Assembly (NCBI GenBank): GCA_902705825.1 | Contig: CACSIL010000001.1 | Location: 119,114-183,113 of the forward strand | Source of the DNA: Halioglobus japonicus | GTDB lineage: Bacteria; Pseudomonadota; Gammaproteobacteria; Pseudomonadales; Halieaceae | Reading direction: 5' to 3' | DNA length: 64,000 nucleotides | Shown: in pieces, positions 8,948-16,964 of the stretch | Position numbering within the stretch: position 1 is the stretch's first letter | How the letters are laid out: the number at the start of each line of letters is the position of its first letter | The notes under the pieces: model-generated | What the model was told of the DNA's origin: nothing | The model's input: only the letters and a program-made list of their open reading frames with translations | The model's database searches: none | Translations under genes and position numbers: made by a program

Positions 8948-9229
8948 ATGGAGAATTTTCCCGTTGTGTCTTTGCTTGTCGCCCTGTTGTTCACGCTGAT
9001 GGCAGTGCGGGCCTTCCTCAGTGGCAGCGTGCTGGATTACGTGTTGGCGGGAACGCAGGGTATCGGCGTACTGTTGCTGTTCAGTCAATACCATGATGTC
9101 GCCTTGTGGCTGTTGCTGGCGTCTGTAGTTGCTTATTTGTTAAGCCAGATACTCACTGGTGCGAGACTCGTCAGCCGGTTGCTGCCGCTGGCCGGGGGGG
9201 CAATGGTCATAGTGTCGCTACTGCTGTGA
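8948..9229 (+). CDS. Small integral membrane protein, unknown function
   Basis: A 93-residue, very hydrophobic protein with three predicted membrane segments (about residues 3-20, 28-45 and 50-90 with a short break at TGARLV). I recognise no family with confidence; the size and topology recall MrpF-type antiporter subunits, but the characteristic residues are not clear. The start is uncertain: the ATG at 8948 lacks a strong ribosome site, and a GTG at 8909 would add 13 residues. Coding status is supported by continuous hydrophobic composition and same-strand placement after gph. Confidence 0.5.
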   Translation: MENFPVVSLLVALLFTLMAVRAFLSGSVLDYVLAGTQGIGVLLLFSQYHDVALWLLLASVVAYLLSQILTGARLVSRLLPLAGGAMVIVSLLL

Positions 9230-9365
9230 TGGGCCGGTAGCGGCTGCCGCTGGGCACCTCCCATGCTCCTGCTGGCCGTTATCTGAATATCCCTCTATGC
9301 TTTGCGGCTGACGCTATACTTTTCGCGCACAGGTTCGCGCAACGATAAAACACTGGAGCCCTCTC

Positions 9366-10430
9366 ATGTCTTTTGCCACGCGCAGTCTCACTATTCTCTT
9401 GATGATATTGGTTATCCCGGCCTGCGGGCAGGTGGAGTTGAGCTGCGCTCCCGCGGGTAAGGTCACCCCGATTTGTGGTGTGCAAATGCCGGAAGATCTT
9501 GCGCCTATGCCCAATGGTGGTGGAATTCTGGTTGCAGAGTACGGCGATGGCGGGAAATTGTCCGGCGAATTGAAGTGGTTTCAGCCGGAGGCTGACAATG
9601 GGTTTGTGAGCGTCCTCAATAGCAAAGATATTGCGAAAGGCGCAGCGAAGGACTGGGGTGAAGCAGATTGCCCGGTACCGGAACTGCTGTCGCCTCATGG
9701 CATTCACCTGGCGCAGCGGGGCGACTCGCTGCAGTTACTGGTGGTCAACCACAGCAGCACAGAGCAGGTGTTGTTCTATGAGGTGCAGCCGTCGGGGGAT
9801 ACGAATACGGCCCCCGTCCTGTCCTGGCGCGGCTGTGTGAGCTTTCCTGAGAATGCCGTACTCAATGATGTTGTGGCATTGCCTGACGGTGGTTTCGCTG
9901 TAACGCATATGTATAACCGCGAAAGTGAAACAATGGCGATGATCAAGTCGCTGCTGGGGTTAAACGATGGGCATGTCTGGCGCTGGCACCCGGATTCCGG
10001 GCTTCAGGTAATGGCCAATACCACGGCAAAAATGCCCAACGGTATCGAGGTGGCGCCCGACGGCAAGAGCATCTGGGTGAACAACTACATCGAGCAGGAA
10101 TTGCGCCAGTACGATGTTGCAACAGGGGAGTTGCTGGCGACCATAGAGGTACCGAATATCGACAATTCCGCGTGGCTGGAAGATGGCCGATTACTGCTCG
10201 CCTCACATACCTCACCGCTGACCATGAGCTCCTGTTTTGGTTTGCTGCAGGGCAGTTGCGGCGCCCCCTATGAACTGGTGGCTGTGGACACCCTCACCGG
10301 CGATACCGAAGTGATTTTTAGCGCTGAAAAAGGTGGGCCATTCGGCCCGGCCACGGTCGCCATTGAGTATCAAGGCAAACTGTACGCGGGTTCATTTTCG
10401 GGCGATCGCATGGCAGTAATCGCAAGGTGA
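9366..10430 (+). CDS. Beta-propeller lipoprotein, SMP-30/strictosidine synthase-like
   Basis: A 354-residue protein with a lipoprotein signal peptide ending VIPAC. The mature part has repeated short strands with PNG/PDG turns (MPNGGGILV, LPDGGFAVTHM, MPNGIEVAPDGKSIWVNNY, LEDGRLLLASH), the pattern of six-bladed SMP-30/gluconolactonase/arylesterase propellers. These enzymes are Ca-dependent lactonases or esterases; NGIEVAPD and NNY match the usual metal-ligand loops. Several Cys residues (in SCAP, ICGV, SSCFGLLQGSCG) suggest disulfides in the periplasm. The ATG follows CTGGAG with good spacing. It is a single-gene unit by spacing on both sides. Confidence 0.75.
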   Translation: MSFATRSLTILLMILVIPACGQVELSCAPAGKVTPICGVQMPEDLAPMPNGGGILVAEYGDGGKLSGELKWFQPEADNGFVSVLNSKDIAKGAAKDWGEADCPVPELLSPHGIHLAQRGDSLQLLVVNHSSTEQVLFYEVQPSGDTNTAPVLSWRGCVSFPENAVLNDVVALPDGGFAVTHMYNRESETMAMIKSLLGLNDGHVWRWHPDSGLQVMANTTAKMPNGIEVAPDGKSIWVNNYIEQELRQYDVATGELLATIEVPNIDNSAWLEDGRLLLASHTSPLTMSSCFGLLQGSCGAPYELVAVDTLTGDTEVIFSAEKGGPFGPATVAIEYQGKLYAGSFSGDRMAVIAR

Positions 10431-10525
10431 ATGATTCACAGTGCATACCCTGTATAGTTAGCCGCAACAGAAATACAATTTTCTTTCGATAACACCAATC
10501 AACCTGATTACAGGAGCCACCTATT

Positions 10526-11404
10526 ATGGCCGAAACAACACCTTATGAGCCGCCAGCAATTTGGGAATGGGATCCAGATAATGGGCAGGCGTTTGCCAAT
10601 ATCAATCGGCCAACAGCCGGTGCGCAGGAAGAAAAAGAGCTACAGGTGGGCAAGCACCCCCTGCAGCTTTACTCTCTGGGCACACCCAATGGCGTGAAGG
10701 TCACGGTAATGTTGGAGGAATTGCTGGCCAAAGGGCACACGGGCGCCGAATACGATGCCTGGCTGGTAAATATTGGCGATGGCTCGCAGTTCACCAGCGG
10801 CTTTGTCAGTGTGAACCCGAATTCCAAAATTCCCGCGTTAATGGATCACAGCACGCCCAAGCCCACCCGGGTTTTTGAGTCCGGCGCTATTTTGCTCTAT
10901 CTCGCCGAGAAGTTTGGTGAGTTTGTGCCAACGGACCCCTCAGAACGCGCGGAGTGTCTGTCATGGTTGTTCTGGCAGATGGGGGCGACGCCCCTGCTCG
11001 GTGGTGGTTTCGGCCATTTTTATGCCTATGCACCGGTGAAGATCAAATACGCCATTGATCGCTATGCGATGGAAGCCAAGCGGCAGCTGGATCTGTTGGA
11101 CAAGAATCTGGCCGAACGGCAGTACATCTGTGGCGATGAGTACACCATTGCGGACATGGCCATCTATCCCTGGTATGGCGGTGTGGTGCGCAACCTGGTC
11201 TACAACGCCGCGGAGTTTCTGCAGGTTCATGAATACACCCATCTGATTCGATGGGTAGAAGAAGTGGGTAAAAGACCCGCTGTGCAGCGCGGCACAATGG
11301 TAAACCGGCCTTTTGGCGATAAGTCCCGCCAGTTGCTGGAGCGACACGATGCCAGTGATTTTGAATTGCGCACACAGGATATTCTCGACCCCGACCCGGC
11401 CTGA
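10526..11404 (+). CDS. yghU: Glutathione-dependent disulfide-bond oxidoreductase, YghU-like
   Basis: A 292-residue glutathione transferase closely resembling E. coli YghU across its length. Conserved blocks include FANINRPTAG, KHPLQLYSLGTPNG, MLEELLAKG, VNPNSKIPAL, FESGAILLYLAEKFG, the GGGFGHFYAYAPVKI segment and RHDASDFE near the C-terminus. YghU binds two glutathiones and reduces disulfides in the cytoplasm. TPNG and FESG hold the glutathione-binding residues. A strong AGGAG precedes the ATG. No signal peptide is present. Family assignment is near certain; the physiological role in this organism is not. Confidence 0.93.
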   Translation: MAETTPYEPPAIWEWDPDNGQAFANINRPTAGAQEEKELQVGKHPLQLYSLGTPNGVKVTVMLEELLAKGHTGAEYDAWLVNIGDGSQFTSGFVSVNPNSKIPALMDHSTPKPTRVFESGAILLYLAEKFGEFVPTDPSERAECLSWLFWQMGATPLLGGGFGHFYAYAPVKIKYAIDRYAMEAKRQLDLLDKNLAERQYICGDEYTIADMAIYPWYGGVVRNLVYNAAEFLQVHEYTHLIRWVEEVGKRPAVQRGTMVNRPFGDKSRQLLERHDASDFELRTQDILDPDPA

Positions 11405-11586
11405 GGAACTTACTGGCATTTGTCCAGTCCTATGACTTTCCAACCGAAAGAGCACTTTGTCGATCGAAAGCCCCTTTATTGATCGCCGAGGTGTCGCTGG
11501 GCGTACTATTTGAGGCGGTTTCACGCTAGAGTAGCGCCCGAACGCAACATAAGAATTTGCCCATCACTCTCGCAGAGGAGTTTGTA

Positions 11587-14196
11587 ATGTCAAAATTTAC
11601 CGCATCGCACCGCACGTCGGGCGCCAGGCTGTTACTGGTGCCAGGGCTTGCCATCGCTGTTTCCATGGCGGGTTGTTCCAATGGGAACAACTCGAATAAT
11701 TCCGATGACAGCCAGCAGCCGCCGGTCGACCCGCCTGCGCTGGTGGATCGCGCCCACTATGTCTTACCGCCCGGCAATTTCGGTGGGCTCCCCACCTCAG
11801 TCAACTCACTGGATCAACTGCCACTGTATGACGGATTGACACCGCTGCGCGGCGATGTGACGGATGCCGATATCGAGTCGCTCTTTATCCCCGAGGATTT
11901 CCAACCCGTTGGCGAGACGACTGTGGAAGCCACAGGGCGTCCGGGAACGACTATTGTCTATGACGAGTTCGGGGTTGCACATATTACCGGCGACACCCGG
12001 GATGACCTGTCCTTTGGCGCTGGGTGGGTAACGGCTCGCGACAGGAATCTGTTGGTATCGTTGGGCCGCGGGCCGGCCCGTGTTGCGGTTGCCGATGTGC
12101 CCGGTATCAATGCATTTGGCCTGGTGACCAGTGCACAGGAATTTATACCCAGTGCGGCAACCGAGCAGTTGGTGACGGACCAGGTGGACCTTATCATTGA
12201 GGAGTTCGGTGATCTGGGTCGTGAGGTTGTCGCCGATGCCGAGGCTTATGTAGCGGGCTATAACGCCTATCTGGATTCACAGGGTGACAATCCCGATCCG
12301 GTCACTGTGAATGATGTTATTGCTACGACCGCATTTATCGGCTCAATATTTGGCGCCGGTGGCGGTGCCGAGGCACAGAATGCGGAGTTCCTCTCAACGC
12401 TACAAGCTGGTTTGGGAGATGGTCCGGGTCAGTTGGCATGGGAGGACGCCATGCTGTTCAACGACCCGGAAGCGCCGACAACGATCAGCACCCGTTTTGA
12501 GTACGGCCCCATGACTGGCGGGCCGGTCACCGGCTCAGCGGTGATAGATGCAGGCTCCATCATTTCACTTGATCCACGTGCACCTGAGGTGCCACTGGCA
12601 TTCGATACAAGTGTGCCCCTGGCGAAAGATCCGAACCCACTGCAGTTGGTCGAGTATTTTGCGGAGACGACAGCGCAGGCATTCGGGGCGGGTGATTCCG
12701 TGCTGATTCGTGCCGCAGATGCGCCGTACAAGCGCCGTGCATCAAACTTTCTGATTGTGGATGCGCCGCAGTCCGCCAACGATACAAATCTGGCAGTGAT
12801 GGGCCCACAACTGGGCTATTACTACCCCGAGATCGTGATGCAGATTCACCTCAGTGGCCCGGGTATTGAGGCGCAGGGCGCCGCTGTTCCCGGGCTGTCG
12901 ATGTACCTGCTGCTCGGGCGTACCCAGGATTACGCATGGAGCCTTACCTCGGCCAGCCAGGATGTGCGCGATGTTTTCGTCGAAGAGCTGTGCAGCACGG
13001 ATGATTCCGCGCCCACTCGCGATTCAGACCACTATATGTACAACGGCGAGTGTATAGCTTTCGAGATGTTTGAAGCTGGAACGCTCAACGGCGTCCCGCT
13101 GCGTTATCCGGTTTCGGTGCACGGGCCGATGATTGGTACCGCAACGTCCAATGGCACACCGGTCGCGTTGACGCGCAAGCGCTCGACGTTCGGACGCGAC
13201 GGTTTGAATCTGGCAGCCCTCAAGCTCATGACCGAGGGCGAGGCGACGACACCCCAGAAGTTCTGGGAATCTGCGAACAATTTCGGTTTCACGTTCAACT
13301 GGGGCTATATGTCGCGTGACAGTAATGCGTATTTTGCCTCTGGTTATCTCCCGGTGCGTGCACCTGGCCTGGATCGCCGGTTGCCCACCTGGGGCACAGG
13401 TGAGTACGAATGGGAGGGTTTCCTGAGCCAGGCTGAACACCCGCACGCGGTCGGAGGCCCATCAGGGCGCCTGCTGAACTGGAATAACCAATCAGCTCCA
13501 GGCTTCATGCATGGCGACGACGAGCCCTACGGTTCAGTCCATCGGGTCCAGTTGTTTGATCAGTTCCCCGATAAAGTTGAACTTGCAGGTGTCGTGGGCA
13601 TCATGAATCGCTCTGCCACGGAAGACACACTGTCGCCCGTTTGGCCGGTGTTGAGCGAAGTGCTGCGCGGCTCTGAGCCGCCCACTGAACTGGCCGGGCA
13701 GGTGGTTGATATTATCGATGCCTGGGTTGCCGATGACGCTCCTCGCCTGGATGCCGACAACGATGGCTTCTATGACGACGCTGGTCCTGCAATTATGGAT
13801 GAGCTCTTCAGGCCGTTGGCCGTAGCGGTGATGGAGCCGGTTTTCGGGGCCTCGGTGAGCGCGTTGAATAGCCGCGTAAACCTCGGCGGCAGCAACGGCG
13901 CGAGCCTCGTTGACAAGGATTTGCGCACCCTGCTGGGCAAGCCGGTAGAAGGGCCGTTTAGTCTCAGTTACTGTGGCGAAGGCGATCTGGAAGTATGCCG
14001 GGAATCTCTGTGGGCCGTGGTTGAAGAGGTGGCGCTGGAACTCGCGGATGAGTACGGCAGCGATGACCCGACGACATGGCTGCGTGAGGGTGCTCTGACT
14101 CGTTTTTCTCCGGGTCTGATTCCCAATACATTCCGCGCGACCAACCGGCCGACCTTCCAGCAGGTGTTGGAGTTTATACCGACGGCTGGCGGCTGA
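11587..14196 (+). CDS. Penicillin acylase-family Ntn-hydrolase lipoprotein
   Basis: An 869-residue protein starting with a lipoprotein signal (lipobox VSMAGC) and an Asn/Ser/Asp-rich tether. The N-terminal part (TIVYDEFGVAHITG, then FGAGWVTARDR) is the alpha-chain signature of penicillin acylases. Ser386 in RRASNFLIV is the predicted autocatalytic cleavage site and N-terminal nucleophile of the beta chain, and the following AVMGPQLGYYYPEIV and LLGRTQDYAWSLTSA match the family. Related enzymes hydrolyse amides such as acyl-homoserine lactones, beta-lactams or bile-acid conjugates; the substrate here is unknown. I chose the ATG at 11587 (AGAGGAGTTTGTA upstream) over an in-frame start at 11557. 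It is predicted to be outer-membrane anchored. Confidence 0.88.
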   Translation: MSKFTASHRTSGARLLLVPGLAIAVSMAGCSNGNNSNNSDDSQQPPVDPPALVDRAHYVLPPGNFGGLPTSVNSLDQLPLYDGLTPLRGDVTDADIESLFIPEDFQPVGETTVEATGRPGTTIVYDEFGVAHITGDTRDDLSFGAGWVTARDRNLLVSLGRGPARVAVADVPGINAFGLVTSAQEFIPSAATEQLVTDQVDLIIEEFGDLGREVVADAEAYVAGYNAYLDSQGDNPDPVTVNDVIATTAFIGSIFGAGGGAEAQNAEFLSTLQAGLGDGPGQLAWEDAMLFNDPEAPTTISTRFEYGPMTGGPVTGSAVIDAGSIISLDPRAPEVPLAFDTSVPLAKDPNPLQLVEYFAETTAQAFGAGDSVLIRAADAPYKRRASNFLIVDAPQSANDTNLAVMGPQLGYYYPEIVMQIHLSGPGIEAQGAAVPGLSMYLLLGRTQDYAWSLTSASQDVRDVFVEELCSTDDSAPTRDSDHYMYNGECIAFEMFEAGTLNGVPLRYPVSVHGPMIGTATSNGTPVALTRKRSTFGRDGLNLAALKLMTEGEATTPQKFWESANNFGFTFNWGYMSRDSNAYFASGYLPVRAPGLDRRLPTWGTGEYEWEGFLSQAEHPHAVGGPSGRLLNWNNQSAPGFMHGDDEPYGSVHRVQLFDQFPDKVELAGVVGIMNRSATEDTLSPVWPVLSEVLRGSEPPTELAGQVVDIIDAWVADDAPRLDADNDGFYDDAGPAIMDELFRPLAVAVMEPVFGASVSALNSRVNLGGSNGASLVDKDLRTLLGKPVEGPFSLSYCGEGDLEVCRESLWAVVEEVALELADEYGSDDPTTWLREGALTRFSPGLIPNTFRATNRPTFQQVLEFIPTAGG

Positions 14197-14216
14197 TCCA
14201 GGTCGGATCGCTATCT

Positions 14217-14238
14217 GCGCCTGTCGCTCGACAGGCGC
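14217..14238. terminator. Perfect hairpin between convergent genes
   Basis: A 9-bp perfect stem (GCGCCTGTC / GACAGGCGC) with a GCTC loop lies 20 bases past the penicillin-acylase stop and before the convergent patatin gene. It probably acts in transcription termination or mRNA 3'-end protection. No T-run follows, so it is not a canonical intrinsic terminator. Confidence 0.45.
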
Positions 14239-14256
14239 GCAATCATCTCCTGTTTA

Positions 14257-14277
14257 CGGTCGCCTTCTAGGCGACCG
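14257..14277. terminator. Second hairpin overlapping the patatin stop codon
   Basis: An 8-bp perfect stem (CGGTCGCC / GGCGACCG) with a TTCTA loop. The loop and right arm contain the stop codon of the minus-strand patatin gene. With the hairpin at 14217 it makes a tandem structure between convergent genes. No U-tract is present on either strand beyond a short CTTTAG on the plus side. Confidence 0.4.
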
Positions 14278-15862
14278 CTTTAGTTCTGGCCTTCTTGTCG
14301 ATAATCATTGATACCCGTTTGTTGCGCTTGGCTTTGGCCGGGGTTTTACTCACTCTGGCGCGATCGACCTCGGCATCCAGAGCGGCATCCGTTTGTGGTG
14401 CCGTGCGCAGCCAGTGCGCCTGATCAACTTCAAACGAGTGCAGGATGGTATCCAGTGTGCGCCCGATACGGGTCGTGGTGTCGATAATCGGGATTTTCGG
14501 CCAGGTTGCGCGCTCCCCCGCTTTGATTAGCTCGGCCATCTCGTCTTCAGACATCATCTTGAGCAACTTCCTGAGCCCGGAAAGACCGTAACCCGGGAAG
14601 ATATTGATGTCGCCGGTATACTGCTGTTCCATTAACGCGTTGGCGGCATTCAGGGCGGTGCCCACTCGCGGTCCTACCCGGCCATAGCGTTGGAAGAAGT
14701 CCAGATATCCCCGCATCATCTGTTTGGTTGCCGCAACAGAGGCATCCGAGACTATATTGCGCAACCCGGGTTTGGTATTGGGCTCCCGTCCCAGCCCCGG
14801 CATCACCTGTGAAACAATGAAGTGGTTAACCCCGTATAGGCGTGCGAGGCGCTTGGCGGGCAGATCCTGCGAAAAAGAGCCATCTATCCAGCGGCGCGAC
14901 GGTAGGTAGGGCTTGATGTCACCCTCGGCGTTGCGCGCCTCCAGCTGCACCGGTTGGAAGACACCGGGCAATGCGGTGGAGGCCAGTACGGCAGAGCGCA
15001 GAGTGACGTTGGGCGAGGCAATGTGATTCAGCAGGCGGGAGTTTTGCCGCGGCTCTGCCGGGGAAATTGAAATATTGATGCTGCGCCCGGTTTTTTCGTA
15101 GGCTTCCTTGAACGTGAGGTTGGGTATCAGCTTGGCCATTTCCCGCTTGATTGACCGCATATCGATCTGTTTGCTCATGCCAAAGCCCAGCTTGATATTG
15201 TCGCTGTTCTCGGTGAGCGCCCGCGCCAGATAGTTATCCTCAAACAGTGCCAGGTATTCCTTGTCACTGCGTGAGCCGACGATGGCGGCGACGAATGCGC
15301 CAGCGCTGGCGCCGGAAATGACTACCGGGCATAGCTGCTGTTCAATCAGTGCCTTCAGTACGCCGAAGTGAAAATACCCCAGCGTGCCACCACCGCTGAG
15401 CATCAGGGCTGTGCGGCCATAGCAGTGACTGGCTACCTGGAAGAACTCGGCGCGATCTGCCCAGGGAATCCCTTTGAAGTGGCGCGGTGACAAAAACTCT
15501 AGCGCATCACAGATTTCGTCGATGTACTCGGTGATGAGCACCTTGGTGCCAGAGCGGGCCTTGCTGTAAAGCTTTGGATTGCCCATGCCGGCCATATTTC
15601 CGTGTATGCCCTCGCTGAGTGCGAACAATAGGCCCTGATGGTCGTTGCGTTTACGCAGTCGGCGCAAGCGTTGCAGCCGGGTGTTGATGCTGACATTGTC
15701 GTAAAGTGGTGAGTCGGCCTTCTCGCGCCAGGTGTCCCGGCCGGTCTGGTGATCGTGTGCCTCGGCGAGCGCCTGCCACTGGGAAAAGCTCGCTGACCGT
15801 GCCATCGCGGCATCCAGCTCGCGCGAGGCGCGGCTTTTTCGGGAGTATTTTTTGTTGGCCAT
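14267..15862 (-). CDS. Patatin-like phospholipase with DUF3336 N-terminal region
   Basis: A 531-residue protein. The N-terminal helical region (about 1-150) resembles the DUF3336 segment that precedes patatin domains in TGL-type lipases. The patatin core shows the oxyanion loop SGGGTLGYFHFGV, nucleophile Ser186 in SGASAG, and the dyad Asp (about D327) in WIDGSFSQ. Such enzymes hydrolyse triacylglycerols or phospholipids using a Ser-Asp dyad. There is no signal peptide, so it is likely cytoplasmic or membrane-associated. The C-terminus is Lys/Arg-rich. It is divergent from the coiled-coil gene across a 372-base spacer. Confidence 0.88.
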   Translation of the reverse strand: MANKKYSRKSRASRELDAAMARSASFSQWQALAEAHDHQTGRDTWREKADSPLYDNVSINTRLQRLRRLRKRNDHQGLLFALSEGIHGNMAGMGNPKLYSKARSGTKVLITEYIDEICDALEFLSPRHFKGIPWADRAEFFQVASHCYGRTALMLSGGGTLGYFHFGVLKALIEQQLCPVVISGASAGAFVAAIVGSRSDKEYLALFEDNYLARALTENSDNIKLGFGMSKQIDMRSIKREMAKLIPNLTFKEAYEKTGRSINISISPAEPRQNSRLLNHIASPNVTLRSAVLASTALPGVFQPVQLEARNAEGDIKPYLPSRRWIDGSFSQDLPAKRLARLYGVNHFIVSQVMPGLGREPNTKPGLRNIVSDASVAATKQMMRGYLDFFQRYGRVGPRVGTALNAANALMEQQYTGDINIFPGYGLSGLRKLLKMMSEDEMAELIKAGERATWPKIPIIDTTTRIGRTLDTILHSFEVDQAHWLRTAPQTDAALDAEVDRARVSKTPAKAKRNKRVSMIIDKKARTKAVA

Positions 15863-16234
15863 GGGTGTCTTCAGCTCGATAGTTGTCGCTCTGGCAGGGT
15901 CTGCGCGGGCGAGGATTCTGCCCCCTCTACTGGGTTTTTGGGCCGGGATTGCCGGATCATCATAGCTCGAAGCGTACAGCAGGCGCCAGCGAGGCCACGG
16001 GGCGTTGAAATTCCCCGGTTAGGGCGCTTTTCCGCAAAGTTGTGCTTTTTCACGACCAGAACCCGCTATATCAGGTGCTGGAGAGTGTGAATTATTAATG
16101 AAGCCTCCAAATACAGTGCGTTTTAGGGTATAGTGTGCGCACTTTTTCACCAGTTGCCACCCGCAGCAGTGAAAATACATCCTTCAACCATATCGATTCC
16201 ACTCTCTGAATTGAAATTTCGCAGGAAAGACTGA
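15863..16234. other. Noncoding divergent spacer
   Basis: This 372-base stretch separates the minus-strand patatin gene from the plus-strand coiled-coil gene. Short open frames here look non-coding. A -10-like TATAGT (16129-16134) about 100 bases before the coiled-coil ATG is the best promoter candidate, but a good -35 box is not visible. No repeat or RNA structure stood out. Confidence 0.5.
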
Positions 16235-16774
16235 ATGCTTACAGCACAAAAACTGGAAAAAATTATCGAATTGGAAGAGAACCTCCGCGCGCAGTACCAG
16301 ACCCAACTGGATGAAAAATCTGCCGAGATTGAAGAGCTCCTGAAAAAGCACGAAGAACAGCAAGCCATCATCGAAAAGCAACTGGCGCAACTGACTACAC
16401 AGTCGGCTGATGCCTCTGCCAGCAAGCGCGTCGAACAGCTCAATCGCGAGTTGCACAATCGCTGCGACAATATGGCTGCTGAGGTTGATGCTCAGAAGAA
16501 GCGCATCAAGGAATTGCAGAAAAACCTGGCTGATGCACGCGCAGAAGTTAAGGCGCTGAAGCAGTACGACGCTGCCGCTCTGAAGAAGAACCTGGACGCG
16601 AACAAAAAGAAACTGGCAGAAAAAACGTCAGCCAACGCGTTGATGCAAAAGACGCTGAATAAATCCAAAGCCGAAAATGCAGAATTGCAGGCCAAGGTGA
16701 AGGAACTGGAAGCCAAACTTGCAGAGCTTGAACCTGAAGAGGTTGAGGAAGAAGCCGAAGCTGCTGCCGCCTAA
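16235..16774 (+). CDS. Coiled-coil protein of unknown function
   Basis: A 179-residue protein predicted to be one long coiled coil from about residue 5 to 165: heptad-like Leu spacing with dense Lys, Glu and Ala, and almost no Gly, Pro or aromatic residues. The last 20 residues are strongly acidic (EPEEVEEEAEAAAA). There is one Cys (in HNRCDNM) and no signal peptide or membrane segment. It does not match a family I can name. It lies 190 bases upstream of tex on the same strand, but probably with a separate promoter. A cytoplasmic structural or adaptor role is possible but unproven. Confidence 0.7.
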   Translation: MLTAQKLEKIIELEENLRAQYQTQLDEKSAEIEELLKKHEEQQAIIEKQLAQLTTQSADASASKRVEQLNRELHNRCDNMAAEVDAQKKRIKELQKNLADARAEVKALKQYDAAALKKNLDANKKKLAEKTSANALMQKTLNKSKAENAELQAKVKELEAKLAELEPEEVEEEAEAAAA

Positions 16775-16964
16775 GGCGCAGCTTTGGTGAGATCGGGTGC
16801 GTAAGATGCCTTCGGGCAGCCTGCCGCGCGATCAGATTTCCGACACGTGTTGCGCATTCTGTATGCGCACAACATAATCACCAGGGGTGTCCATACGTCA
16901 CCCCCCTGATACAATACCAACCCCCCGGATTTCCCGGTTATTGCCAGCAGGAAACTCACCCGTC

